In this document: positions 54,059-62,981 of the stretch, in pieces | Layout of the letters: each line of letters starts with the position of its first letter | Numbering within the stretch: the stretch's first letter is position 1 | From: Bacillus sp. FJAT-49711 | Lineage (GTDB): Bacteria > Bacillota > Bacilli > Bacillales > Bacillaceae_C | NCBI RefSeq assembly: GCF_018343715.1 | Contig: NZ_JAGYPL010000001.1 | Span: forward strand, 186,001-250,000 | Direction: 5' to 3' | DNA: 64,000 nt | The notes under the pieces: generated by a model | Databases searched by the model: none | What the model saw: the letters and a program-made list of their open reading frames with translations, nothing else | What the model was told of the DNA's origin: nothing | Position numbers and translations under genes: made by a program

Positions 54059-55446
54059 TAATTTCCACGTTTTAAACTATTTGCAAAATCAATCATTGAT
54101 CTGCTTGACATCGGACCTTTAATTAGAAGAATAGCATCACTATTAAGTATCGGGGTTACCACTTCTTTTACTCCTCGAATGTCTTTAAACATATAGACAT
54201 TCGCATTTGGCTTTTCACGAATAACTTGTCTTGCAATTTCTTCTGCTTTTCTTCCAATTGTAATTAAAGTGTGAACCTTTCTATTTGCAATGCTACTGCC
54301 AATCTCCCGATGATACTTTTTTTCATAAGTTCCTAATCTATTAATATCACCTAGTAGTAGAATAACATTTTTCCCTTTACCAATTTCGTCAAGAACTTTT
54401 AAAGCTGCTTCCACGGATGTGGGATTATTCGTCCAAGTATCATCGATAATGGTACTTCCACCATAACCTTTTGAGAACTCCAAGTGCCTAGTCATATTCT
54501 TAAATGTAGCTAAACGCTCGATAGCTTCTTCAAGATTCATCCCCACTTCACTTATGGCAGCGAGTGCGGCAAGCGCATTGAATACTTGATGTTCTCCAAA
54601 TCCAGGGACAAATGCTTTATATGATTTTTTTTCATGATGAAGAACAAAATTCATCCCATTATGTCCATAATTTATCTGGGAGGCACGGAAATCCGATTTT
54701 ATACTACGGCCGAAATAAAGAATCTTTCCTTTGAAGGATTGTAATGATATTTTTTTTATATTTTCATCATCTGCATTTAAAATCAATGTACCACCTTTTC
54801 TGATCCCATCTACGATCTCTGCTTTTGCTCTAATATATCCTTCTGGACTTTTCGTACCGTCCAAATGATGGACTCCAATTGTTGTAATGATTCCAATGGT
54901 TGGCTGGTAAATCATACACTGATGTTTAATATTCCCCGAATTTCCTAACCCGTGTTCAAAAACAGCTGCTTCAGTTGTATTGTCTATCCCTGTTAAATAA
55001 GGGAGGGAGCGGCGTGGTTCATTTTTGCTACTTTCAGAAGCTTGAACATTAAGTTTCTTACTTAACATATGTCTAATCATATCTTTAGTCGTCGTTTTTC
55101 CACACGTGCCTGTTATTGTAATGACTGGAATATTAAATAGGTTACGATAATAATCAAGGAATTTCCAATACGACTGGACAAGGCTTCTGACTTGAATGAC
55201 AGTTGTTCCTGGGAGTGCTTTTTTTAATTCCGAAGCAGTTTTGTCGGAAATCACTAAGGAAGGTGATTTTTTATTTATTTCATTCCAGTTTACACTGTCA
55301 TTCCTATTCAGAAACATCAAAGTGTGTCTCCTAGTAAGGTCATGTCGGTTATAATAAATTGCGTTGCTCACCTTCCAATTTTCTGAGCCACAAATTAATT
55401 CCCCTTGGAGTAACTTGCGTATATTTTTTACTAACAGAGGTTGCAA
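54058..55446 (-). CDS. MurF-like amide ligase A
   Basis: A 462-residue Mur ligase. The N-terminal 95 residues resemble the UDP-substrate domain of MurF but lack its DSR motif. The ATPase has GTCGKTTTKDMI, an acidic FEHGLGNSGN segment, and IGVHHLDGTKSPEGYIRAKAE with the Lys that is carbamylated in the family. The C-terminal domain includes IDDTWTNNPTSVEAAL (the MurF DxYNANP site modified) and LLGDINRLG. It should join an amino group to a carboxylate with ATP; the substrate is not UDP-MurNAc-tripeptide in the ordinary way. TTG start with GGAGGAG upstream. Last gene of a minus-strand series with two ATP-grasp genes. Confidence 0.85.
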   Translation of the reverse strand: MQPLLVKNIRKLLQGELICGSENWKVSNAIYYNRHDLTRRHTLMFLNRNDSVNWNEINKKSPSLVISDKTASELKKALPGTTVIQVRSLVQSYWKFLDYYRNLFNIPVITITGTCGKTTTKDMIRHMLSKKLNVQASESSKNEPRRSLPYLTGIDNTTEAAVFEHGLGNSGNIKHQCMIYQPTIGIITTIGVHHLDGTKSPEGYIRAKAEIVDGIRKGGTLILNADDENIKKISLQSFKGKILYFGRSIKSDFRASQINYGHNGMNFVLHHEKKSYKAFVPGFGEHQVFNALAALAAISEVGMNLEEAIERLATFKNMTRHLEFSKGYGGSTIIDDTWTNNPTSVEAALKVLDEIGKGKNVILLLGDINRLGTYEKKYHREIGSSIANRKVHTLITIGRKAEEIARQVIREKPNANVYMFKDIRGVKEVVTPILNSDAILLIKGPMSSRSMIDFANSLKRGN

Positions 55447-55527
55447 AAATACTCCTCCTTTCTACAAAATATACTATGAAAACTTCTTTAATGCGGTATA
55501 GGTATTATGAAAAATTGAGCGCTATTC

Positions 55528-56298
55528 TCATTTGGCACGTTTACGATTCTCCACGATTTGTTTCCAAATGCTATTATCGGCAATACCAGCAAAAGTGTCG
55601 ATTCCAGGAGTCGTGTTTACTTCAAAAATCATCGGTTTTCCATTTTTGGTTAAACCAAAATCGATTCCATATTCCCTTCTTGGGTAAATGGATGCAAATA
55701 GGTTAGCAACTGAAAGGGCATCTTGCTGCAAACGGTCGATGGTTTGGTTTTTTCCATCCTCATCCATATTCCAATAATCGATTAACAATTCATCAACTGT
55801 CATTACTTGGGCATCACGATATGAGTTGACAATTCCGTTTCTTGCTGCAATGTTTTTCCCTATTTTTCCGAACATGCCGCCGACAATCCATTGACCTTTA
55901 ATATTTTGAACATGGACTCTTATACAAAATGGTTCATTATTGAGTGTGGTACTTTGAATCTCTTCTTGAATGATATATCTACCACTCTCTCTCTTGAATT
56001 TCGCAAATGGGTGCAATACTGAGTGAAGTTCATTTAAATTTGCAATACATCTTTTTAATGACTTCCCTTGAATTGTATAACCATTAATGCAATAGTCACC
56101 ATTCTTATTTTTATAAATCTTAAATATGGCTCTTCCTTGACCGCTAGTATCATGTTTTACAAAAACATTACCGTATTTCTTAATGAAATTAATAAGATTT
56201 TGTTTACTGTATAATACTGTTTTCGGAACTTTGTCGGCAGTAAGTGGATTTTGAGTTAGCAATACATGTTGATCCCATTTGCTCATTGCAAATCTCAT
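55528..56298 (-). CDS. YheC/YheD-type ATP-grasp protein (single domain)
   Basis: A 256-residue ATP-grasp protein. VFVKHDTSGQGRAIFKI is the glycine-rich ATP loop, FCIRVHVQ and YGIDFGL hold substrate and metal residues, and MIFEVNTTPG supplies the Mg-binding Glu and Asn. It lacks the longer N-terminal part of B. subtilis YheC (363) and YheD (453), which are spore coat-associated. ATP-grasp enzymes form amide bonds through acyl phosphates. 12 bp separate it from the next gene upstream on this strand, so they are co-translated. AGAGGCG lies before the ATG. Confidence 0.85.
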   Translation of the reverse strand: MRFAMSKWDQHVLLTQNPLTADKVPKTVLYSKQNLINFIKKYGNVFVKHDTSGQGRAIFKIYKNKNGDYCINGYTIQGKSLKRCIANLNELHSVLHPFAKFKRESGRYIIQEEIQSTTLNNEPFCIRVHVQNIKGQWIVGGMFGKIGKNIAARNGIVNSYRDAQVMTVDELLIDYWNMDEDGKNQTIDRLQQDALSVANLFASIYPRREYGIDFGLTKNGKPMIFEVNTTPGIDTFAGIADNSIWKQIVENRKRAK

Positions 56299-56310
56299 AC
56301 AATCGCCTCT

Positions 56311-57609
56311 TTATTTCTGTTTATTTTTATATATATTTCTATACATGGTTTTGTCTTCAAGTCTATAAAACATTGATAAATCTGGAACAAAGTTTCCTTC
56401 AATAATCAATATCTTTCCTTGATCTGTTATAGCGATATCAAATCCTATAATTGAAATTTCTTTGTTGTTTATTTCCAGACGTTTTGAAGCGCTGATACAG
56501 ATTTCGTCTATTTTTTTTTCAATTTCGTAAGAAGGTATATGCGGAATACTAGATTCGTCGATTGCTTCATTTAATGGCAACAGCATACTCGCTGCATTAG
56601 TAATAAAATAATCTATTGCTGCAACTTTTACGATTTTCCCTGTGATTTTCCATTCTGAATCAACCTTTTGAGCTATTACTCTGACATCAAAAGGACATTC
56701 ATTAATCGTTGCTAGTGATAATTTTTCTTGAATTAAATAGTATTTGTATTGAAAAAAATGATGCTGTAAATATTCATATGTTTCTTCAATGGAATCCTTC
56801 ATTAATTTATTCCGTCCGCTGTGGATTTCAAATAATATATGATTGGTGGAGGTAACTTTAACAATTCCTTTTCCTTCTTGACCATTACACGGTTTTAAGA
56901 TTACTTGCTTGAATTCTTTTAAATAATCGTAAAATGTAGCTCGAGTTAATACATCAGTTGCTGGGATGAGAGGATGAGGGGTTTGAATCATAGAAAGTAC
57001 ATTATGCTGGTTCCATTTGCTTATTGAATAATGGAATATTACATCGCGAATCCATACTTTCCCTTTTAAATCGTATAAAATTTCAACAACGAAAGTATGG
57101 CAGTCCGGGAAATACTTCCCTAGCTTTTTAGCAGTAAGTAAGGAAAGATGTTCAATTTTTCGGAGAAAATATAAATTGAAAAAGCTTCCAAATAGAGATC
57201 TGTACTTTTCTGTTTTTGAAATATATCGCCAATCTGAATCTGCGGACTCACGATGGATTGTTACATAATATTGAAAAGGACTTCGGAAGAAATATGCTGA
57301 TAGTTTTTTAGGCTGGATAATATAATATTTTTGGTCCATCGTATTTGATTTTAAGTATTCATACATCTCTTCTTTCGACAAATCTTTATTAATATATGAC
57401 AGGGAATGTATTGAAAATGTATTTTTTTCTCTTTGTATCGTTATTGTTCCAGGGCCAAAGGATGGTCTAATTTCAACGGATGTATATTTTTTCAAATACG
57501 TGAATAATGAATTTTGCGAGAGGAGATCTGTTTCAAATAGATGATCTCTTAAAGCTTTTTCAGAATGCAATATATTATATACACCTAACCTTCCTCTACT
57601 GGCATTCAA
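56311..57609 (-). CDS. tandem YheC/YheD-type ATP-grasp protein
   Basis: A 432-residue protein made of two related halves. The C-terminal half (about 205-432) has an intact ATP-grasp set: VILKPCNGQEGKGIVKV, CPFDVRVIAQ, IIGFDIAI and LIIEGNFVPD. The N-terminal half (1-200) has the same order of segments (SVEIRPSFGPGTITI, FQYYVTIHR, TFVVEILYD) but lacks the charged and Gly residues that bind ATP and Mg, so it appears degenerate. The wording SKWNQHNVL recurs in the 256-residue neighbour (SKWDQHVLL), showing common origin. TTG start 9 nt from AAGGAG. Confidence 0.82.
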   Translation of the reverse strand: MNASRGRLGVYNILHSEKALRDHLFETDLLSQNSLFTYLKKYTSVEIRPSFGPGTITIQREKNTFSIHSLSYINKDLSKEEMYEYLKSNTMDQKYYIIQPKKLSAYFFRSPFQYYVTIHRESADSDWRYISKTEKYRSLFGSFFNLYFLRKIEHLSLLTAKKLGKYFPDCHTFVVEILYDLKGKVWIRDVIFHYSISKWNQHNVLSMIQTPHPLIPATDVLTRATFYDYLKEFKQVILKPCNGQEGKGIVKVTSTNHILFEIHSGRNKLMKDSIEETYEYLQHHFFQYKYYLIQEKLSLATINECPFDVRVIAQKVDSEWKITGKIVKVAAIDYFITNAASMLLPLNEAIDESSIPHIPSYEIEKKIDEICISASKRLEINNKEISIIGFDIAITDQGKILIIEGNFVPDLSMFYRLEDKTMYRNIYKNKQK

Positions 57610-57705
57610 CGTTTTCAGCTCCTTACACTTTCATATAATAAGCTATTCGGCTGCACGATTAATTTCTTGGATATTTTGGCAAATAGAACGAGACGATAAT
57701 TTAAG

Positions 57706-57733
57706 AAACTCTCAGCATAAGCACTGAGAGTCT
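57706..57733 (-). terminator. possible minus-strand terminator
   Basis: ACTCTCAG and CTGAGAGT form a stem; on the minus strand it is followed by TTCTTAAATT. It lies between MurF-like ligase B and the tandem ATP-grasp gene, so these may be separate transcripts or partly attenuated. Confidence 0.45.
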
Positions 57734-57752
57734 AATTATATAAGGGGTATAG

Positions 57753-59177
57753 TTATTCATCCTTGTGTTTGTCCATAGTGGAAGCTCCATGTTTGGCAGT
57801 TTGCTTAACCCTTATTTTACCCGCAAGTTCTATAATTGTTTGACTATACATATCGCCTTTAATGAGTATGATTGTATTTTTATCTACAATTTTTCTTAAT
57901 AGATTTAATACTAAGATACTATTATTAAATGAAAAAACCTTTGACTTAAAACCACATTTTATAGCATGGTCTCCTATAATTTTTGCATGCATTCCTATTG
58001 TAATCAGTACATCGATGTTATGATTTGTTACTATTTCACCAGCTTGCTCATGAATAACAAACCCCCAAGATCCTACATCGGTAATTGTTCCAATTATAGC
58101 TATCTTTTTTTTCCCTTTTCCAATTTTATCTAATACTTTTAAGGCAGCTTCCAATGAAGTGGTAGTAATGCTCCAAGTATCATCTATTATGGTAGAACCG
58201 TTTAATCCATCCAATATTTGAAGCTGCTTATTAAATTTGCGAAATGATTGAAGATAGTGAGCCGCTTTTGAAGGATCAATCCCAACTTCATTGACTGCAG
58301 CTATGGCGAAAAGAGCATTATATACTTGGTGGTCTCCAAATCCAGGGACAAATATTGGATATTCATGTTGTTTATATACCAACGTAAATTCCATTCCATC
58401 TGTACTATATTTAATATTATCAGCTTTATAATGACTTGGATCTCCTTTTCCAACTTTGATTATTCGACCTTGGAAATTTTTCAAATCTATTTTTTTGCTA
58501 TTTTCATCTTCTTCATTAAGTATTAACACACCATTTTGATCAAGTGCAGCAGCCATTTCACCTTTTGCCTTTATATATCCTTCCGGAGATTTGCATTTAT
58601 CTAAATGATGTGCGCCAATATTTGTAATGATTCCGATTGAAGGCTTAAAGTAATTGCAAGCATTCAATACATCACCTGGAGAGCCGACAGCTGTTTCAAA
58701 TACAGCGGCTTCTGTATCATCATCAATACTTAAAAGATATTGTAAATGAGCGGTACGGGAATTACTTGTCATACCCGTTCCTGTGATTTTTTTATCAAAG
58801 GATAGTATATGTTTAATCATTTCTTTCGTGGTTGTTTTTCCTGAAGTTCCAGTAATTGCGATAACAGGCAATTTAAAGAGATTGCGATAGAAATGAACAA
58901 ATTTCCAATATGCCTTATCTACGTCATCTACTTCAATTACTGTAATGCCTTCTAACTGTATTTTTTTCCCTAGCTTCGAATTTGTTACAACTATTAAAGG
59001 AAAAAAATCTTTCAGACGATTGAAATCGACAATCCGTTTATTAGAAAAATAAATGGTATGTTTCTTATTAATTTGTTTAAGCCGATAGGCACCATGAAGA
59101 ACGATTACTTCGTCTGACCCGTGAAGCAATTTCCCAGAAAGGATAGTTCTAATTTGACCGACCGCAAGGGGTTTCAT
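57753..59177 (-). CDS. MurF-like amide ligase B
   Basis: A 474-residue relative of ligase A, with the same layout: N-terminal domain without DSR (GAYRLKQINKKHTIYFSNKR), P-loop GTSGKTTTKEMI, FETAVGSPGD, IGAHHLDKCKSPEGYIKAKGE with the carbamylated-type Lys, FVPGFGDHQVYNAL and IDDTWSITTTSLEAAL. The last motif has lost the Asn-x-Asn-Pro of MurF, unlike ligase A. The end is charged (KHGASTMDKHKDE). The pair probably arose by duplication and may accept different substrates. ATG with AAGGAG 13 nt upstream. Divergent from the ATP-grasp gene at 59.4 kb. Confidence 0.85.
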   Translation of the reverse strand: MKPLAVGQIRTILSGKLLHGSDEVIVLHGAYRLKQINKKHTIYFSNKRIVDFNRLKDFFPLIVVTNSKLGKKIQLEGITVIEVDDVDKAYWKFVHFYRNLFKLPVIAITGTSGKTTTKEMIKHILSFDKKITGTGMTSNSRTAHLQYLLSIDDDTEAAVFETAVGSPGDVLNACNYFKPSIGIITNIGAHHLDKCKSPEGYIKAKGEMAAALDQNGVLILNEEDENSKKIDLKNFQGRIIKVGKGDPSHYKADNIKYSTDGMEFTLVYKQHEYPIFVPGFGDHQVYNALFAIAAVNEVGIDPSKAAHYLQSFRKFNKQLQILDGLNGSTIIDDTWSITTTSLEAALKVLDKIGKGKKKIAIIGTITDVGSWGFVIHEQAGEIVTNHNIDVLITIGMHAKIIGDHAIKCGFKSKVFSFNNSILVLNLLRKIVDKNTIILIKGDMYSQTIIELAGKIRVKQTAKHGASTMDKHKDE

Positions 59178-59396
59178 TTTGGTATTTACACTCCTTTCAT
59201 GTTAACTATAATATGATTCATTCCTGTACTTGCTTGTATGAATATCCTTCGTAATTTTTTCTCTTAATAAATGCTTAAAATGACTAATTTGCATATTAAT
59301 TATCCTCTTATGATAGGTAACCATACATAAAATGGTTGGATTCATAAATATATATCGAGTTCATTATTATTGAAGCATACTTAGGGAGTGGGCAGT

Positions 59397-60617
59397 TTGA
59401 GAACAATCATCTTTATTGGTACAAATAAATCTGGTTCAAGTAGGGAAGCTATTAAGGCTGCAGAAAGATTAGGATACTTTACCGTACTTTTTACGAAAAA
59501 TGAGAAGCAAATTCAGCAAAGGAAAGAATATACTGATGTTCATGAAATGGTTTTTGTTGATACAGGCAGTTATTTTCAAATGAAAAATGAAATAAATAAA
59601 TTGAAGCATAAAGGATATGAAATTCATACAATTGCAAGTTTTTTAGATTCTACTGTTCATATCGCTTCCCTTCTTTGCGACGAATTTTGTAAAAATTATT
59701 CATCATCAAGGGCTATAAAGATAATGGAAAACAAGGAAGAAACGAGATCTTTTTTAGAAAATTACTCTTATACACCGAAGTTTTTTATCATTAAGCCTGG
59801 CGAATCTATTGATGCAGTAAGTAAGAAAGTGGCTTTTCCTGTAATTATTAAGTTTCCTAAATCTACGGGTTCAAAAGATGTAATCTACGCAGCAAATAAG
59901 GAGGATTTGAAAAGAGAGACAATAAACTTGCAAGTGAAAAATCCTGGGGAAGTGATGATTGTTGAAGAATATATTGAAGGAAAACAGTACTTAGTTGAAG
60001 TAATAGTTCATAATAACAACGTCATGATTGCAGGAATTATCGAACAGGATATTATTAGGGGGCGAAGATTTATCATAATGGGATATGGAGTACTAGTCGA
60101 TGTTCCCATTTATTTAAAAGCAGGGATAGAAAGAGTGCTAAATTCAATTATTTCGAAGTTTAACATTAAAAATGGAGTCCTTCATCTTGAACTACGAAGT
60201 ACGGGAAATGGATTGAAGTTGATTGAAATCAATCCGAGAATATCAGGTGGCGCAATGAACAATATGATCATGGCTGCATACGGGTTTAGTCTAGTAGAAG
60301 AGACACTCAAATTATTTTTGGGAGAAACTCCTTCGGTGGAGCCAAGGGAAAAAAAACATGTATATACACAATATGTGATCGTAACGAAAAAAGGTATTTT
60401 AGAAAAAGTAACAGGGCGGGGAAGAGCACAGAAATCGACCGGAGTTGTGGAAGTATATATCAAGCCGAAAAAAGGTACTAAACTAACGCCTCCATTGTCT
60501 TTAGGACATCGGTATGCATATGTGATCGCTACAGGAAGTAATAAGGAAGAGGCAAAAAGAAATGCAAAAAAGGCAGCAGGTGAAATTACATTTCATTTAA
60601 AAGAGGAAAGAGAGTAA
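59397..60617 (+). CDS. ATP-grasp ligase, amino-acid-ligase type
   Basis: A 406-residue protein. The N-terminal domain (1-100, TIIFIGTNKSGSSREAIKAAERLGY) is the PurK/BacD-type Rossmann fold; the ATP-grasp core has FPVIIKFPKSTGSKDVIYA, VEEYIEGKQYLVEVIV, and HLELRSTGNGLKLIEINPRISGG with the metal-binding Glu and Asn. The C-terminal lobe ends GHRYAYVIATGSNKEEAKRNAKKAAGEI. Similar to L-amino acid ligases (BacD/YwfE) and other peptide-forming ATP-grasp enzymes. TTG at 59397 has GGGAG 7 nt upstream. The only plus-strand gene in the ligase cluster; a second copy is cut off at the window end. Confidence 0.82.
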   Translation: MRTIIFIGTNKSGSSREAIKAAERLGYFTVLFTKNEKQIQQRKEYTDVHEMVFVDTGSYFQMKNEINKLKHKGYEIHTIASFLDSTVHIASLLCDEFCKNYSSSRAIKIMENKEETRSFLENYSYTPKFFIIKPGESIDAVSKKVAFPVIIKFPKSTGSKDVIYAANKEDLKRETINLQVKNPGEVMIVEEYIEGKQYLVEVIVHNNNVMIAGIIEQDIIRGRRFIIMGYGVLVDVPIYLKAGIERVLNSIISKFNIKNGVLHLELRSTGNGLKLIEINPRISGGAMNNMIMAAYGFSLVEETLKLFLGETPSVEPREKKHVYTQYVIVTKKGILEKVTGRGRAQKSTGVVEVYIKPKKGTKLTPPLSLGHRYAYVIATGSNKEEAKRNAKKAAGEITFHLKEERE

Positions 60618-60620
60618 TCT

Positions 60621-60650
60621 AAAGGACACCATTTCATTATGGTGTCCTCA
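60621..60650. terminator. bidirectional terminator
   Basis: AGGACACCAT, loop TTCATT, ATGGTGTCCT: perfect 10-bp stem between convergent genes. The word GGACACCATT also occurs in the 4.3-kb tandem repeat, probably by chance. Confidence 0.82.
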
Positions 60651-60667
60651 TTTATGCTTTTCTCCAA

Positions 60668-62836
60668 TCACCCATATGTTTGATCTAAAAACTTAACCGT
60701 TTCAAACATGTTTGTTTTGCTAGCTCCTTTTACTAAAATTGTATCGTCTTGCCTAACGATTTTTAACAGTAGGTCGTGTAATTTGTCTTTATCCGTAAAA
60801 TGATACACATTTTGAGGAGGAAACCCTTTTGCTTTCGCCTGGTTGCCTATTTCCTCAGTTCTAAAGCCATATGTGATTAAATAGTCTATCTTCTTGCTCG
60901 TTACATAATCTCCTACTTTGCGATACTCTGCTTCCCTTAAATCACCTAACTCCCTCATTTGTCCGATAATAGCAATGTTTCTTCGCTTTCCAATATTAGA
61001 AAGAACATCAATTGCAGCCCGGACACCTTGTGGATGAGAATGGACAGTATCATCAATTACGGTAATATTGTTTTTACAATTATAAATTGTCAACCTTCTT
61101 GGTGGCTTTTTAAAGAGCAAGCCTGCTTTTATATCCATTGGTGAGAATCCTAGGTGGTCAGCAACGGCAATTGCATTAAGAGCGTTATAGACATGGTGTT
61201 CTCCTAAAATAGGAATAAAGAGCTGCAATACTTGCCCTTTTAGTTTTATCTTAAATCGCATGCCTTCTTTTGCATAGTTTACATCATATGCTCTATAGTT
61301 AGCTGCCGATTTAATCCCGACAGTAAGGATTTTCCCTTTGAATCTTTGAGTCTCTAAATATCTGGAATTTGCGTCATCTTTATTCACTACTAATATCCCA
61401 TGCTGATCCATACCGTGGATTAATTCTGATTTAGCGTGTGCGACTCCTCTTATATCACTATTAAAGTTTCCTACATGTGCCAAGCCGATATTTGTTACGA
61501 TACTAATATTTGGCTTAATGATTCTACAATGCTCAGTAATAACTCCTGGGTAAGCCATACCATACTCTAAAACTACTGCTTCATACGAGGAGGATTTTAT
61601 TTCATCTGCATGCTTTTTCGTATGCTCTGTTGTATTCCAATAATCCTTCGATTCAAATACATTCCATTTTTTTGATAATATTGATGCTAGGAAAGCTTTT
61701 GATGTCGTTTTTCCAGCGCTGCCAGTAATGGCGATTATAGGAATTTTCATTTTTTCTTCATCCTTTTTCCTTTTTAATTGCCTTATTTGTGCTTTAATTG
61801 CATTTTGATTTTTTGCTAGGTACATTGCATATCGAATTGTGTTCATCACTACGTCTAGCTCTAAGTAAAAAGCTGGTGGACAGCCAGGGCGCCAATTCAC
61901 TTCGTAAATCCATATTTTTTGATTTTTATCTAAACCAACATCAATTCCAATTTCATCAATAACTTCATCATATAGTGCCATTTGAAGTTCATCTAAATGC
62001 TGGGCGAGAGATAGGGAGAAATGTTCAAGAGTTCGCCTTATATTGTAAGCCTCTTCATTAAATTCTTGTTCCAAAAATGGGTCTAAGTAATTCGTGTATC
62101 CTCCATTATTGATATTTGCGATAATGGATCCCATCGGAGCTATTCGTGGATAAATGGTTGTGATTACCCATTTCCCCTCTCCATTCTTTTGAACGTGTAG
62201 CCTAAAATCAAATACTTGCCCAGACTTAGTGACTGATGATATATATGGTTGCAAAATATAAGTGTTAGTTTTAACTTTTTCTTTTATGAGATTATTTAAT
62301 TGTTGAGTTGTATAAAATTTACTATTTGAATCTGTCTGCACATGGAAACCATTCGTTTTTTTCGTAATGAATAGAATTCCTTTTCCTTTTCTTCCATCAA
62401 TAGGCTTAAATACTACTTTTTCAAACGCTGCGGTAAATTTGAAAAAGCTTTCAGCTGATTTTATGATTTCGGATGGAATGAGATAATTAGCAAATGCTTT
62501 TGCTTCTTTTAATCTTTCTTGTACATTCCACTTGTTCCCAATCGATTGAGTTGTAAAAGGTATGTTTTCCTTTAACTTTTGGATAATTTGTTTTGATTTT
62601 GCTAGTTTTTCTGGACTTCCCGCATTGTATATAACATCTGGGAAAGGCATAATCCGTTCAATCCACTTCCCATCTTCGTACACTTGTCCTTTAATCGTTC
62701 TATTAGTAAAGTTAACTTTCCCTGGTGAAAAATAGTAAAACTTTGCTCCTTCTGCTTTTGCCACTGCAGCGTAGGCATATGACTTGATAACCGTTTTGGG
62801 GTCTCCCCGATGATGTAACATTCCTATCACTGTCAT
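60668..62836 (-). CDS. ATP-grasp–MurF-like ligase fusion
   Basis: A 722-residue protein joining two ligases. Residues 1-350 are a YheC/YheD ATP-grasp: VVFKPIDGRKGKGILFI, FDFRLHVQKNGEGKW, EIGIDVGLDKNQKIWIYEVNWRPG (metal-binding Glu and Asn). Residues 365-722 are a Mur ligase: P-loop GSAGKTTSKAFL, LEYGMAYPGV, IGLAHVGNFNSDIRGVAHAKSE with the conserved Lys, FIPILGEHHVYNAL and IDDTVHSHPQGVRAAI. The MurF N-terminal UDP domain is absent; the ATP-grasp takes its place. The order ATP-grasp then Mur ligase is that of cyanophycin synthetase, though the ATP-grasp is of another subfamily. AAAGGAGA precedes the ATG. Confidence 0.88.
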   Translation of the reverse strand: MTVIGMLHHRGDPKTVIKSYAYAAVAKAEGAKFYYFSPGKVNFTNRTIKGQVYEDGKWIERIMPFPDVIYNAGSPEKLAKSKQIIQKLKENIPFTTQSIGNKWNVQERLKEAKAFANYLIPSEIIKSAESFFKFTAAFEKVVFKPIDGRKGKGILFITKKTNGFHVQTDSNSKFYTTQQLNNLIKEKVKTNTYILQPYISSVTKSGQVFDFRLHVQKNGEGKWVITTIYPRIAPMGSIIANINNGGYTNYLDPFLEQEFNEEAYNIRRTLEHFSLSLAQHLDELQMALYDEVIDEIGIDVGLDKNQKIWIYEVNWRPGCPPAFYLELDVVMNTIRYAMYLAKNQNAIKAQIRQLKRKKDEEKMKIPIIAITGSAGKTTSKAFLASILSKKWNVFESKDYWNTTEHTKKHADEIKSSSYEAVVLEYGMAYPGVITEHCRIIKPNISIVTNIGLAHVGNFNSDIRGVAHAKSELIHGMDQHGILVVNKDDANSRYLETQRFKGKILTVGIKSAANYRAYDVNYAKEGMRFKIKLKGQVLQLFIPILGEHHVYNALNAIAVADHLGFSPMDIKAGLLFKKPPRRLTIYNCKNNITVIDDTVHSHPQGVRAAIDVLSNIGKRRNIAIIGQMRELGDLREAEYRKVGDYVTSKKIDYLITYGFRTEEIGNQAKAKGFPPQNVYHFTDKDKLHDLLLKIVRQDDTILVKGASKTNMFETVKFLDQTYG

Positions 62837-62947
62837 TTAATAATCTCCTTTTTCAATTCTAAATTCCTTGTATATTAGATTCATTTACATTTTCATTTGA
62901 AACTGACAGACGTTTAGTTTTGCTGTTATTAATGCCAGAATTAAAAA

Positions 62948-62975
62948 AATCACCCTAACAAGTTAAGGTGAAATG
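62948..62975 (-). terminator. minus-strand terminator after CotY/CotZ-like gene
   Basis: On the minus strand CACCTTAA, loop CTTG, TTAGGGTG, then ATTTTTTT. Confidence 0.75.
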
Positions 62976-62981
62976 GGTTTT

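Noticed and set aside
60621-60650. Relation between this terminator and the 51-bp repeat through GGACACCATT
   Set aside because: Ten shared bases in an AT-rich genome, with the palindrome arranged differently; probably chance.
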